A DNA stretch of 64,000 nt from Nitrospiraceae bacterium (GCA_020632635.1 JACKFE010000001.1:682001-746000), one strand, 5' to 3'; positions 1-9,804 are shown, counted from the stretch's first letter. The notes: generated from the letters alone by a model not told the origin. Made by a program: numbers and translations.

Positions 1-2
1 TG

Positions 3-1514
3 GCCCGCTATTTGGCCATCGGAACCCACACCGACATAGTCGATCTGGCAGATCTATTCATTGCCCCTCCTATCCTTGACCTCATTCCGTATTCCCTAGC
101 CAAACAGCACCAGGTCCTGCCCCTCAACAAACACGGTGGCATCCTAACCATCGCCATGGCCGATCCATTAAACATCCTGGCCGTGGACACCATCGAGTGC
201 CTGACCGGACTCAATGTCAAAACCCAAACGGCCCCCACGCAGGAATTGATCGAAGCCATTGAACGACATTACGCCCACAGTGAATCCATCAAGCAATTGC
301 TGGATGAACTCACCTTACGAGGCATCTCCGAACTCGGGGAGGAAAGCAGCGGAGAAGCCCCCATTATCCGGCTGTGCAATCAACTGATCACGGCGGCGAT
401 TCAATCCCGGGTCACGGACATTCATGTCGAGCCCGACGAACAATATCTTCGGGTCCGCATGCGCATTGATGGCGTACTGGCGCAAGAAATTCTGATTCCC
501 AAACAGTTACAGGCCCCCATTTCCGCGCGACTCAAACTCATGGCCAATTTGAATTTAACGGAAAAACGCATTCCGCAAGACGGTCGCATTCCCTTTACTC
601 TAGGAACCCGGCGGATTGACCTCAGGGTCTCGACTCTTCCCACGAATTTTGGAGAAAGCATCGTGCTTCGCGTACTGGATAAAGGGTCAGTCAAGTTGGA
701 ATTTGGATCGCTGGGGCTTACCGCAGAGGACCAGTCCCGTATCCAATCACTGATTAAGCGCCCTCACGGCATCATCTTGGTCACCGGCCCGACCGGGAGT
801 GGCAAAACCACCACCCTCTATACCGCGCTCCGTCATGTCAACGCCAAGGAGCTGAGTGTCTTCACATTGGAGGATCCGATCGAATACCAAATGCCCATGA
901 TTCGCCAAACCCAGGTCAACCCTGAAATCGGCATGACGTTCGCCGCCGGACTCCGGGCTCTCCTCCGTCAAGACCCCGATGTCATTCTAGTCGGCGAAAT
1001 TCGAGATCAGGAAACCGCAGACTTAGCCATGCGCGCCGCGCTGACCGGCCATCTGGTATTTTCCACCCTTCACACCAATGATGCGCTCGGCGCCATTCCC
1101 CGACTCATCGACATGGGGGTGGAACCCTTCTTGTTGGCCTCGGCCCTGACCGCGGTAATTGGACAGCGCCTGGTTCGATGCATTTGTCACGATTGCAAGA
1201 TTGAACGACCCCAAGCGCATACCATTCTGTCGGAACTCGGCCTAGACCCCACAGAGATGGACAATCCACAACTATGGAGAGGGGGAGGATGTCGCACCTG
1301 CGGTCAGACCGGCTTCAAGGGGCGCGTGGGAATTTACGAAATTGTTCATATTACCGAACCCCTGCATGCCCCAATCGTCCATGGTCCAGATATGGCCGGA
1401 ATCCGGGCGATTATCCAGAAGGATGGTCAGCCAACCATGTTTCGGGACGGCCTTAACAAAGCACTTCAGGGTCTGACGACCATTGAAGAAGTTATACGGG
1501 TGACGGGTGGGTAA
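3..1514 (+). CDS. gspE: GspE/MshE-type assembly ATPase (5' partial)
   Basis: Cytoplasmic hexameric ATPase that powers pseudopilus or pilus assembly in type II secretion and MSHA-like systems. The frame stays open to the left edge, and the first residues already belong to an MshEN/T2SSE_N-type domain, so the true start lies upstream. The numbering here runs from a TTG codon at base 12. The Walker A loop GPTGSGKTTT is near residue 259 and Walker B VILVGEIRD near 324. A zinc-binding tetracysteine motif follows (CxxC near 393 and CRTC near 427, then GQTGFKGR), as in GspE and PilB. The stop overlaps the next gene by 8 bp. Gene order downstream (platform, pilins, I-J-K-L-M-N-like) favours MshE over classical GspE. 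Confidence 0.94.
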   Translation, partial: ARYLAIGTHTDIVDLADLFIAPPILDLIPYSLAKQHQVLPLNKHGGILTIAMADPLNILAVDTIECLTGLNVKTQTAPTQELIEAIERHYAHSESIKQLLDELTLRGISELGEESSGEAPIIRLCNQLITAAIQSRVTDIHVEPDEQYLRVRMRIDGVLAQEILIPKQLQAPISARLKLMANLNLTEKRIPQDGRIPFTLGTRRIDLRVSTLPTNFGESIVLRVLDKGSVKLEFGSLGLTAEDQSRIQSLIKRPHGIILVTGPTGSGKTTTLYTALRHVNAKELSVFTLEDPIEYQMPMIRQTQVNPEIGMTFAAGLRALLRQDPDVILVGEIRDQETADLAMRAALTGHLVFSTLHTNDALGAIPRLIDMGVEPFLLASALTAVIGQRLVRCICHDCKIERPQAHTILSELGLDPTEMDNPQLWRGGGCRTCGQTGFKGRVGIYEIVHITEPLHAPIVHGPDMAGIRAIIQKDGQPTMFRDGLNKALQGLTTIEEVIRVTGG

Positions 1515-2715
1515 TTTTCACTTTCGTGCGATCAACAACGACGGCCTCCCTGTCGAGGGTGAAATGTCTGCGCCATCGTTGGCGGAATTGGAGTCGCAAC
1601 TCGAACACACCGGTCTGTGGCTCATTCGCGCGAAGGAAATGGCCCTCGGCCAACCCCGAGCCATTCGAAAAGTCGGCAAGGTCACATCGCATGACCTCAT
1701 GGAATTCTCCACCCATATGTCCACGTTATTAGAGGCAGGGGTGTCATTACCCCAGGCCCTATACAATCTGGGGCACGAGTCCCCCAATCATCATCTCCGA
1801 GTCATGTTACAGGCGGTCCATCACCAAGTCGAAGCAGGGAGCACCCTCTATGAGGCCATGGGGAAATACCCAAACGTCTTCACCCCGCAAATAGTCAACC
1901 TCATTCAAGCTGGAGAAGAAAGCGGAACCCTGACCGAGACCTTTCAGGAACTGGAGCGATACCTCAATTGGCTGGAACAAATCCGTGGCGACGTTCGTCA
2001 AGCCACGATCTATCCCAGCATCGTGATCGTGGCCGTAATGGGATTGCTGATCCTGTTGTTCACGTTCGTCATTCCCCGGTTCATCCCCATCCTCCATGAC
2101 TTACAAGTCCCACTGCCTGCGTTGACCCGCCTTATCATTGGGGTCAGTCAATGGATGGTCGACAACTGGTGGATCTGGGTACCACTGGTGATCTCCATGC
2201 CGGTGACCTGGATGGTCGCACGGAAATTTCTTCCTGGATACCCCCGAATGCGCGATCGCCTCCTACTGAAGATTCCCGTGTTGGGCGATCTTATGACCAT
2301 GCTCACATTGTCTAAATTCGTACAGAACTTTGCCGTTCTGTACCGGGCAGGCATTCCCATCTTGCCGTGCCTTCGGCTTTGCCAAGGGTTAGTGGGCAAT
2401 ACGATCGTGGCGGAGGCCCTCCAAAAAACTGAACAAGCCGTGGCCGAAGGCGTCAGCATTCATGAATCGCTGGGGCGCCATCCCATTTTCCCAACCATGA
2501 TGATTCAAATGATTTCGGTAGGGGAAACCACCGGAAAACTTCCACGTACTCTCATGAACGTGGCAAATTTCTATAACCGGGAAATCCCGCGCCGGGTCAA
2601 AAAAATTTTCACCATCTTGGAACCGGCCATTACCCTCGTGCTGATCGGCATTGTTGGCACGGTCGCCTTAGCCCTCTTCATGCCGATGATGAGCATCATG
2701 GATGGGTTCCGATGA
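1507..2715 (+). CDS. gspF: GspF/MshG-type inner-membrane platform protein
   Basis: Polytopic inner-membrane protein that couples the assembly ATPase to the growing pseudopilus. The 402 residues match the usual GspF/PilC length. Two T2SSF repeats are visible, each with an ExGExxG-type motif (QAGEESGTL near residue 137 and SVGETTGKL near 338), and each is followed by hydrophobic helices, with a last membrane segment near the C terminus. The GTG start at 1507 lies inside the ATPase gene (8-bp overlap), and the stop overlaps the next ATG, which points to translational coupling. Family identity is secure. Whether it serves secretion or a pilus is inferred from context. Confidence 0.94.
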   Translation: MGNFHFRAINNDGLPVEGEMSAPSLAELESQLEHTGLWLIRAKEMALGQPRAIRKVGKVTSHDLMEFSTHMSTLLEAGVSLPQALYNLGHESPNHHLRVMLQAVHHQVEAGSTLYEAMGKYPNVFTPQIVNLIQAGEESGTLTETFQELERYLNWLEQIRGDVRQATIYPSIVIVAVMGLLILLFTFVIPRFIPILHDLQVPLPALTRLIIGVSQWMVDNWWIWVPLVISMPVTWMVARKFLPGYPRMRDRLLLKIPVLGDLMTMLTLSKFVQNFAVLYRAGIPILPCLRLCQGLVGNTIVAEALQKTEQAVAEGVSIHESLGRHPIFPTMMIQMISVGETTGKLPRTLMNVANFYNREIPRRVKKIFTILEPAITLVLIGIVGTVALALFMPMMSIMDGFR

Positions 2716-3524
2716 GCCCCCCGCCATGCGGAAATCCAGACACCCAGCATCCCCACCCTTACAGACACCCGGTCTCCTCCGCCTCTCAAAGAGGATTTAC
2801 CCTCCTGACGGCCCTTGGGTTCCTGACGGTTGTCACGGTGGGCCTTGCGATGTTGACGCCAATGATGATTCGGGAACGGGATCGACACCAACAGGAAGTC
2901 GAACACCATCATCTACAGGAAATAGGCAACGGCATTGTCACATTCGTCCGACACCATCAGGCCTTTCCTCCAAACCTAGCCGCGCTCAGCCCCGACTTTG
3001 TGCCGTTTTCAGCCTCACAACTGGCACGAAATCACAATGGTTTCCTCCGATACCTCGCTTTTCATCCTGGACTGGCCGGATTCCAAAATTCTACGGGGCT
3101 GCAGGCCAGCAATTTGGTGAATGCTCGTTTTCTCGTGATCTCAGATCTGAGTCAGGAGGCGGCAGTAACCATTGCCACATCCTCGGATTTTGAAACTTGG
3201 TGGACCACCAATGAGGCCGGGACACCAAATCTCCAAATTTATCGGGGAAATTTAGCCTCGCATTTTGCAGCGTTGACGATCCTTCCCCAGGGCAATGGGG
3301 GAAGCTTTTCCATTGACGGTCAGCCAACCCCATCCAACGGGAGCCTGCTTCCAACCTTAGCCCAGTATCATCTTATTGGCACGGAAATCGGGTTGGACGA
3401 AGCCGACATCTATTCGACACCCGAAATTCACTTTGGGCTTACTTCGAACGTCAGCTATTGGTTTGATCCCACCTGTTCGGTTTCCAAGCGATGGAATCCG
3501 GTACATGTCTCCTGTGGGCCCTAG
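2712..3524 (+). CDS. Pseudopilin-like protein without the usual Glu5
   Basis: A type IV prepilin-like protein of 270 residues. After a 36-residue basic leader comes RGFTLLTALGFLTVVTVG, a prepilin peptidase site followed by the hydrophobic assembly helix. The residue at position +5 of the mature protein is Thr, not the near-universal Glu. Among known systems this is typical of tip pseudopilins such as GspK. The body (repeated features include NSTGL, NARFL, IYRG and IGLDE) is clearly paralogous to the gene at 3857. The ATG overlaps the gspF stop. Its likely role is a minor or tip pseudopilin, which is inference. There is a 332-bp gap before its paralogue. Confidence 0.85.
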   Translation: MSPPPCGNPDTQHPHPYRHPVSSASQRGFTLLTALGFLTVVTVGLAMLTPMMIRERDRHQQEVEHHHLQEIGNGIVTFVRHHQAFPPNLAALSPDFVPFSASQLARNHNGFLRYLAFHPGLAGFQNSTGLQASNLVNARFLVISDLSQEAAVTIATSSDFETWWTTNEAGTPNLQIYRGNLASHFAALTILPQGNGGSFSIDGQPTPSNGSLLPTLAQYHLIGTEIGLDEADIYSTPEIHFGLTSNVSYWFDPTCSVSKRWNPVHVSCGP

Positions 3525-3856
3525 GTTGGACATCTTCCCACAGGCTCAATATCGTTTATCCCGATATCTCCCAATTGGCCGGACGGGATTCCGGGAATAC
3601 CATGGTCGCACGCCGTTTCCATGCAAACTCTCTCACCTTTCTCAGCACTCCTCATGACATTTCTAAGAGTCCAGGTCTGAAGAGAACCAATTAAGATTCA
3701 CACTTTCTTCACCGAAACATGAATCAGAGGCATACCCGGCAAGTTTGTCCTCGCCAGGCAACCTTCTGAAGCTGGGGGATCACTGCCATCAACACACGCA
3801 TGCGATAGGTCATCAAATGCAGGCTCGTGACTATTGAGAGGGAACAACAGGACGGT
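3525..3856 (+). other. Gap between the two pilin paralogues
   Basis: This 332-bp stretch separates the two pseudopilin genes. I see no convincing reading frame and no strong terminator in it. If the longer GTG start at 3827 were used for the second pilin, the last 30 bp would be coding. The region may hold a promoter that raises expression of the downstream major-type pilin, but no clear -35/-10 pair can be defended. Confidence 0.4.
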
Positions 3857-4666
3857 ATGAGAACGCACCATATCAGGAACCCCAGAGAAAAACGCTGCGG
3901 CCATCGGGGAACCTTCCCTCATTCAAACCGAGGATTCACCCTCGTCGAAATGATCGGCGTACTCGCCATCATGGCCATTGTGGCCGGTGTGGTGGCCCCT
4001 AACATCTTTCAGAAGATCAAAACGGCGAATCAGGATGCCGAAACCCACCAACTTTCTGTCATTGGACAAGGCGTGGAGTTATACGTCAGGCAAAATCTGG
4101 CTTTTCCGAGCAGTTTGATCGCTCTGAGTCCTGACTACGTGTCCATCGCCCAGAGCCAGCTGAACACCAATGCCAGTGGATTTTTGCGGTACTTGGTTCT
4201 TCAACCGAACATCACGGGATTTTCCAATTCCACCGGATTGGCCACCAATCAATTGGGGAATGCCCGCTTCCTCCTGATCACCCATCTTGGACAACACGCG
4301 AATCCTGCAATCTTGACAGACGCCAATTTTGAAAGTTGGTGGAATACCGATGAAACCGCCACGCCCGATTTAAAAATATACCGGGGACATTTGGGACACC
4401 TCTTTCACTTACTGAGTGTATCGGGAAGTGGGGCGGGAGGCAGTTACATGGTCAATGGAAGCCCGACGAATTCCGGTGGAGCCCTGCTGTCCACTCACCT
4501 TCGGTATCACTTAGCCGGCACTTCCATCGGCTTGGATGAAAACAATACGTACGGCACTCCCGAATTGCAGGTGGCGCTGACGACGGATGCCGGATATCAA
4601 TTTGATCCGGACTGCCCTGCCGGATCGAAATGGCGGACCATCAGTAGCGGATGCTATGTCCCCTAG
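3857..4666 (+). CDS. Type IV pilin-like/pseudopilin protein
   Basis: This prepilin has a canonical processing region: RGFTLVEMIGVLAIMAIVAG, with Glu at +5 and a long hydrophobic helix. I chose the ATG at 3857 because AGGA lies at the right distance upstream. An upstream GTG at 3827 would only add ten residues to the leader. The mature body is about 240 residues, rich in Asn, Ser and Gly, and ends with a Cys pair (DPDCP and SSGCYVP) that could form the C-terminal disulfide seen in pilins. It is a paralogue of the gene at 2712 and likely the polymerising subunit of the pair, because it keeps Glu5. The next gene starts 6 bp after its stop. Confidence 0.88.
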   Translation: MRTHHIRNPREKRCGHRGTFPHSNRGFTLVEMIGVLAIMAIVAGVVAPNIFQKIKTANQDAETHQLSVIGQGVELYVRQNLAFPSSLIALSPDYVSIAQSQLNTNASGFLRYLVLQPNITGFSNSTGLATNQLGNARFLLITHLGQHANPAILTDANFESWWNTDETATPDLKIYRGHLGHLFHLLSVSGSGAGGSYMVNGSPTNSGGALLSTHLRYHLAGTSIGLDENNTYGTPELQVALTTDAGYQFDPDCPAGSKWRTISSGCYVP

Positions 4667-4672
4667 CCTCGA

Positions 4673-6172
4673 ATGACCACGATGACGCTCTTGCCCACAC
4701 CACCCTTCTCGAGAGAAGAATCATGCGCCAAGTTCGGACGGCTTTCGCGAGAATTCCACGAACGGGCCTTCTCGCACACTCTCACCACCCTCAGCGTCAG
4801 TCTCCGTGAGGGCCGATTCCGTGCCTTGGCGATTATAAAAGGAACGATTCAGGCATCTTGGGAAAAACCGGAGCCGACTTCTCTTCTGGACCTACAGCCG
4901 GCCTTGGCGGAAGCCATTCAGCAGACTCGGTTCACGGGAAAGAACCTGACCCTGCTCGTGGACGATCCCCAATGTCTTCATCGCACGATTCAGGTCCCGC
5001 CCATGACCATGGACGATTTAGTGCCGGTCTTAGAACGAAAAGTAAAACAGGAGCAAACCTGGGAAGGAGCGGCTGTCTGGAAGTTTCGCATCGGCATCCA
5101 GGCAAGAGGGAAACAAACCGTTCAACTGGAGATTTGGCCTCAACGCATCATCGACAGCCTGGTCACGACGTGTCACAACCTGAATCTGCAGTTACGACAC
5201 TGCATGCCCTTTTCCACTCTGGCTGAAAGCCAATTACGAACCCTCCCCACGGAACCCGGGGAGACCACATTGCTTATCACCAACCATGGCCAGACGATTT
5301 CCCTGGTGGCAGGTCCGAACACCGGCCCTCCGCTCGTTGTCCGACAGCTCACACGATTAGCCGATGGACTGTCCATCGGTGAACGGGTGGGAACCGAGGT
5401 CAATCGCACACTCATGTATCTGAACCAGCAATTGCATATTGGCATTCCGAGAGTGTGGCTGTTGGGAGAGAATGCCCTCCTATCCGCTGAACAGATCCAA
5501 CCCCATGTGGCCTCCCCTATCCTTCCCTGTCCGATCGCTCCGGATTGGACATTTTGGTTATGGGTCGGAGCCAACCTGCCTATTCATCATTTTGCCAACT
5601 TTACTCCACGCGACGTTCTGCAAGCCCCCATTCGATCAGTGATCACAGGCGTCATCGCCACTATGGCCGGAATCGTCCTGTGTCTCAGTGTGGGAGCCAC
5701 CGCCGCGGTAACGGGATTTTTGCAGAAGCATCAGGCGGACGTTCAGTCGATCCATCAAACGACGTCGCTCCTCACGCAGCAACAGGAAGAATGGAAGGCC
5801 AAACTCACGGGCATTCATACCCAACGGGAATGGGCTCAGGCTGTCCTCCATAGCCAAAGTATGCCCCTAGAAGGACCACTGTTCACCTATCTGGGTACCG
5901 TCATGCCTTCATCCCTCGTCCTGCATAAAGCCGGGATTATCCGGACCGATCAGGGGTGGGTGGTCGAGTTGGCCGGACAGAGCCACGCCTCACTACCGGC
6001 ATCTCTGACGAAACTCGATCACCTCATACAAAGACTCGAACAGGGGCCCTACCGCATACAAGTGGACCCCCAGTGGCGAAATGACCTCCTGATGCAGCAC
6101 ACGTCAAACATCGGATCAGCATCCGATGGCCCACGATATCCATTTTCGGTCAAGGGAACCATTCGGTTATGA
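4673..6172 (+). CDS. PilM/MshI/GspL-like assembly protein
   Basis: A 499-residue protein with a cytoplasmic actin-like half resembling PilM/MshI (residues about 30-310). One membrane helix follows near 322-347 (ITGVIATMAGIVLCLSVG), then a coiled-coil and a periplasmic tail resembling PilN/GspL. In type II and type IV systems this class links the ATPase to the periplasmic frame. It lies between the pilins and an MshJ-like gene, as MshI does in the MSHA locus. The ATG follows the pilin stop by 6 bp, and its stop overlaps the next start (ATGA). Family assignment rests on layout and topology more than on signature motifs. Confidence 0.72.
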   Translation: MTTMTLLPTPPFSREESCAKFGRLSREFHERAFSHTLTTLSVSLREGRFRALAIIKGTIQASWEKPEPTSLLDLQPALAEAIQQTRFTGKNLTLLVDDPQCLHRTIQVPPMTMDDLVPVLERKVKQEQTWEGAAVWKFRIGIQARGKQTVQLEIWPQRIIDSLVTTCHNLNLQLRHCMPFSTLAESQLRTLPTEPGETTLLITNHGQTISLVAGPNTGPPLVVRQLTRLADGLSIGERVGTEVNRTLMYLNQQLHIGIPRVWLLGENALLSAEQIQPHVASPILPCPIAPDWTFWLWVGANLPIHHFANFTPRDVLQAPIRSVITGVIATMAGIVLCLSVGATAAVTGFLQKHQADVQSIHQTTSLLTQQQEEWKAKLTGIHTQREWAQAVLHSQSMPLEGPLFTYLGTVMPSSLVLHKAGIIRTDQGWVVELAGQSHASLPASLTKLDHLIQRLEQGPYRIQVDPQWRNDLLMQHTSNIGSASDGPRYPFSVKGTIRL

Positions 6173-6753
6173 AAAAGGCAGGACTCGGCAACCGGCTCCT
6201 TCATTGGGGGAAGACCATCGGGCCTCAGCATCTGCTGATTCTCCCTTTCATCTTCGTGGGATGGAATGGGGCAGTCAGCATTTTCGAATTTCTGAACATC
6301 CAAACGCAGAGGGAATCGACGGAAAATCTGGAAGAGGCCATTGCGCACTTACAAGATCATTATCAAAAAGCAAACCCTGGGGAACTCACCGCCAACCTTC
6401 AAGCGGTGGACCAGATGCTCCTTAAGAATTTCACAGAGATCACCCAATGGGCACATGCGATTCAGGAAAGGGGACAAGAGGAACACCTGCAATGCGATTA
6501 TCGCATTCTCAGAACGGATACCTCGAATTCCCCACTTCAGGGCATCACCTTGGTCCCCATGGAAATCGAGTTACAATCGCAAGGGCCGAACGGCGGCTAT
6601 CAAGGGTTTCTCCACATTCTCCGGGAATTGACTCAATCCCCGCACCGCCTCGACATTCAAGAAGTGACGATGAGCGGGGACGGACAAAAAGCGAATCATC
6701 TCAAAATCGGCCTCACGGTATGGATGAAGACAATCGATTCCGTCGAGCTTTAA
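6169..6753 (+). CDS. PilO/GspM/MshJ-like inner-membrane protein
   Basis: A short 194-residue bitopic protein with a membrane helix near residues 22-42 (HLLILPFIFVGWNGAVSIF). A helical linker and a small alpha/beta periplasmic domain follow, the plan of GspM, PilO and MshJ. Such proteins dimerise with the PilN/GspL-like partner encoded just upstream. The start overlaps the previous stop, and the 3' end overlaps the next gene by 34 bp. Sequence similarity in this class is low, so size, topology and position carry the call. Confidence 0.68.
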   Translation: MKKAGLGNRLLHWGKTIGPQHLLILPFIFVGWNGAVSIFEFLNIQTQRESTENLEEAIAHLQDHYQKANPGELTANLQAVDQMLLKNFTEITQWAHAIQERGQEEHLQCDYRILRTDTSNSPLQGITLVPMEIELQSQGPNGGYQGFLHILRELTQSPHRLDIQEVTMSGDGQKANHLKIGLTVWMKTIDSVEL

Positions 6754-7256
6754 GAAATCCCATTTGGGTGGGAGCATTGTGCATCATGGCTGGCAGTGTG
6801 TTGTATGACAATTTTTCTGATCTGCTCCAGATGGAATCAAACACACCCGCATTACCCCTGGTTCCATTTTCTCGCTTGCCATCTCAACCGACGTCGGCAT
6901 CTTCTCCCCCGAGTTCTCCCGATCCATCGGCCATTCACTGGATCCATGCCCCCCCTCGAGATCCGTTCTCTTCCAGGACACCGATCACACAACGAGAGGT
7001 GGCACCAGAAGCGGTGAATCATGGAGCCATGGTCAAAACTCCGGAAACAGCGTCCTCGCCAACATTGGTGCTGAAAGCCATTGCCATGGAGGGAAAGGGC
7101 AGAAGTGCCGTCATTAACCGGGGGATTGTCCATGAAGGGGAAAGGATTGATGGATGTGAGGTCCTGGTTATTGAACTTCAAGGAGTCTGGCTCGCATGCC
7201 ATGGCACACGCCATTTTCTGACCTTTACGGAAAGGACGGTCTCGAACCAATCATGA
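6720..7256 (+). CDS. GspC/PilP/MshK-like periplasmic linker
   Basis: About 178 residues from the ATG at 6720. An N-terminal membrane anchor (WVGALCIMAGSVLYD, near residues 16-30) is followed by a long Pro/Ser-rich linker and a compact C-terminal domain with LVLKAIAMEGKGRSAVINRG. That pattern recalls the homology-region/PilP fold, which contacts the secretin. A much longer frame is open upstream, but it lies inside the previous gene, so I reject it. The stop overlaps the secretin ATG. The role, connecting inner membrane and secretin, is inferred from position. Confidence 0.68.
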   Translation: MDEDNRFRRALRNPIWVGALCIMAGSVLYDNFSDLLQMESNTPALPLVPFSRLPSQPTSASSPPSSPDPSAIHWIHAPPRDPFSSRTPITQREVAPEAVNHGAMVKTPETASSPTLVLKAIAMEGKGRSAVINRGIVHEGERIDGCEVLVIELQGVWLACHGTRHFLTFTERTVSNQS

Positions 7257-8857
7257 AGATCGGACTGCCAGTTCTCTCACCGAATAGTGCGATATCAGCT
7301 TACCCCCGGTGGAACACACACAGAGAACGCTGGTTATTCTCCTCTCTCCGGATAGGCCTGGCGTACTGTCTCGTCGGGTCTCTCTTCTTGCTGCATGGGT
7401 GCACGACCCCAGAACGTGAGATCCTCGATTCCGGGACAACACCCATTCCCCTCCTCTCGGAGATGGATCATCCCACACCGCCCGTCGTCCAGACAGTCCA
7501 TACTCCCTCCCATAATCAGTTTTCTCTGGAAGACCGCATGCTCCTCACCCAGGACATCGCCAAAAGCCCTGAGACGAATCCCCTTTCGCTGGGACCGCTG
7601 TACTCTTTCCGAGCGCAGGACTTGCCAATTGTGGATGCCCTGGCGCTGTTCGCCCGAAGCCATCGGTTAAATATTGTGGCCGGCCCGGATATTACCGGCA
7701 CCATCACCATTGATTTCCACGACCTTCCCCTTGATCGGGCCATGACGGCCCTCCTCGAAGCTCACGGCTATTACTGGGAACGCCGGGACGACCTCATTCA
7801 AGTCCGACGATTTAAAACGACAACCTTGAACGTCGATTATATTCGACTCGTTCGTGGAGGAACCGGCCAGAACCGGGCACAAATGAGTTCAGGGTCCAGC
7901 GGGACATCCGGAGGCAGCGGGTCCCAGGACACTGGACAAATTACGGTCAACCAACAAGATGAAATCAAATTTTGGGAGGAATTGGAAAAACAAATTCGAA
8001 CACTCATGTCCACGGATGGCCGATTGGTGGTCAACCGCCTATCCGGCACCATTCAAGTGACGGATTGGTATCACCGCGTTAACGAAATCGATCATTTCAT
8101 CCACACTGTCCATAAGGCCTTGTACCGGCAGGTAGAAATCGAAGCCCGAATTTACGAAGTGAACTTAAATGACGATTTCAGCCTGGGCATCGACTGGTCG
8201 AAAATTAACTTTTACGGGACATCGGGCAATATCGCCCTCTCGAATATCATCACGGCCCCGTTCGGAGGGTTCATCGCCAAAGCGGCCACCACGACCATCT
8301 CCTTTGCCGACGGAAGCTTTGACGGGGTGTTAAAGGCGTTGCGGGAACAAGGTGATCTACGAGTCGTCTCCCAGCCACGAGTCGTCACACTCAATAATCA
8401 ACCAGCCCTCATTAAAGTCGCCACCGATGACGCCTTCTTTACCCAGACGATACTCCAAGGCACATCAGGCACCGGCAACATTGTCACGGAACAGGCCCGG
8501 TCGGTCACCGTGGGCTTGGTGTTGTCGGTCACCCCACAGATCTCCGACGATGGATGGATCATGCTGGATGTGACCCCCATCATCTCGCGTTTGCGCGATA
8601 TTCGCACCTCTCCGCAAGGCACGGCGACAGCCCCCGTCCTCGACGTCAAACAATCGTCGGGCTTGGTCCGCCTGAAAGATGGCGAAATGGTCATCATTGG
8701 AGGACTCATTCAAGAAGAAGTGTCCCATTCGGAACGAAAGGTTCCGCTGCTGGGAGACCTGCCCTGGCTGGGCCGTCTCTTTAAAGGGACATATGACGTC
8801 AAAACCAAAAGTGAACTCGTGATTTTTCTTTCACCCAGAATGGTGCATGCCTCATGA
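7253..8857 (+). CDS. MshL/GspD-like lipoprotein secretin
   Basis: Outer-membrane secretin channel of the pilus or secretion machine. The ATG at 7253 overlaps the preceding stop and gives 534 residues. A lipobox-like LLHGC places the acylated Cys near residue 50 after an unusually long basic leader. An STN/secretin N-terminal domain follows (LPIVDALALFARSHRLNIV), then a Ser/Gly-rich loop near 206-225. The C-terminal secretin domain includes VPLLGDLPWLGRLFKG and ELVIFLSPRMV, which are highly characteristic. Its length and single N domain resemble MshL more than full-length GspD. The stop overlaps the ATPase gene that follows. Confidence 0.92.
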   Translation: MKIGLPVLSPNSAISAYPRWNTHRERWLFSSLRIGLAYCLVGSLFLLHGCTTPEREILDSGTTPIPLLSEMDHPTPPVVQTVHTPSHNQFSLEDRMLLTQDIAKSPETNPLSLGPLYSFRAQDLPIVDALALFARSHRLNIVAGPDITGTITIDFHDLPLDRAMTALLEAHGYYWERRDDLIQVRRFKTTTLNVDYIRLVRGGTGQNRAQMSSGSSGTSGGSGSQDTGQITVNQQDEIKFWEELEKQIRTLMSTDGRLVVNRLSGTIQVTDWYHRVNEIDHFIHTVHKALYRQVEIEARIYEVNLNDDFSLGIDWSKINFYGTSGNIALSNIITAPFGGFIAKAATTTISFADGSFDGVLKALREQGDLRVVSQPRVVTLNNQPALIKVATDDAFFTQTILQGTSGTGNIVTEQARSVTVGLVLSVTPQISDDGWIMLDVTPIISRLRDIRTSPQGTATAPVLDVKQSSGLVRLKDGEMVIIGGLIQEEVSHSERKVPLLGDLPWLGRLFKGTYDVKTKSELVIFLSPRMVHAS

Positions 8858-9681
8858 TGACTGCGCTCGATCTCAGTCCGTGCTACCAGGAATTGGGATT
8901 TTCGGAACCGCCGTTCCGCATCACACCGGACACCGACTTCTTTTTTCCAGGCCCCCGCCATCTCGAAGCCTTACAACATCTTCGCTTTGGAATCGCCAGC
9001 GGTGGGCTGACTATGTTGACCGGGGAAGTGGGACTGGGCAAAACCCTCCTCTGCCGCTACCTGCTCCGCCAGGCTCCACCAGGTGTCCGTTTTGCCTATC
9101 TGATCAATCCCGACCAATCCTATGCCGATTTACTCACTTCTATTTATGAAGATCTGACCGGAATCGTTCCGACAGATTGTTCATTGGGGGCCTTACAACG
9201 GGAATTACCCAAACTCCTCCTCCGGTTGGCCGAGGAAGGGGAACAGGTGGTGGTCCTAGTGGATGAAGCGCACCGATTGAGCGGAAAAGTTCTGGAAGGC
9301 TTACGATTGTTATCGAACCTGGACACGGAGAAAAATAAATTGATGTGCCTGCTCTTGGTGGGCCAGCCTGAACTGGAGCAGAAACTCAAAGCTCGCGCCT
9401 TTCGCCCACTCCGGCAACGGATCAGCGTGCGCTACCGCCTTCAACCATTCGGGTATCGAGAAACCCGTGACTACCTTTTGCATCGACTGGCCAAAGCCAG
9501 TCAGGGCAAACCCTGCGGACTCCAATATGGTGTACCGTGGTTCATTTATGTGCTTTCTCAAGGCGTTCCCCGACGGATCAACCAATTGTGCGACCGCGCC
9601 TTGCTGGGAGCCTTTGCGCAAAAACAATCCGTCGTGAGTCATCTGATGGTCTGGAAAGCCTCACAGGAATTCTTGAAATAA
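8854..9681 (+). CDS. ExeA/MshM-like AAA ATPase
   Basis: A 275-residue cytoplasmic P-loop ATPase. It opens with YQELGFSEPPFRITPD and an FFFPGPRH element, typical of the ExeA/GspA/MshM family. Walker A GEVGLGKT lies near residue 57, Walker B VVVLVDEAH near 132, and an arginine-rich sensor region follows. ExeA-type proteins help secretin insertion through the cell wall. The family's long ExeA members add a peptidoglycan-binding domain; this short form, like MshM, lacks it. The start overlaps the secretin stop. The next gene begins 123 bp downstream. Confidence 0.9.
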   Translation: MMTALDLSPCYQELGFSEPPFRITPDTDFFFPGPRHLEALQHLRFGIASGGLTMLTGEVGLGKTLLCRYLLRQAPPGVRFAYLINPDQSYADLLTSIYEDLTGIVPTDCSLGALQRELPKLLLRLAEEGEQVVVLVDEAHRLSGKVLEGLRLLSNLDTEKNKLMCLLLVGQPELEQKLKARAFRPLRQRISVRYRLQPFGYRETRDYLLHRLAKASQGKPCGLQYGVPWFIYVLSQGVPRRINQLCDRALLGAFAQKQSVVSHLMVWKASQEFLK

Positions 9682-9804
9682 ACCCACACCCTGCCAACCA
9701 GGCTCAAGGATGAACGATCGGCCTATGATTTCTCAAATCCCTGATTCCGTGCCAAATGCGTGTGCGATGCATGATCTCCCTTCTTCCATGACGGGAAGCC
9801 ACCC

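Noticed and set aside
6447..6719. A longer start for the PilP/MshK-like gene.
   Set aside because: It lies wholly inside the MshJ-like gene; the ATG at 6720 puts the membrane anchor at the N terminus.
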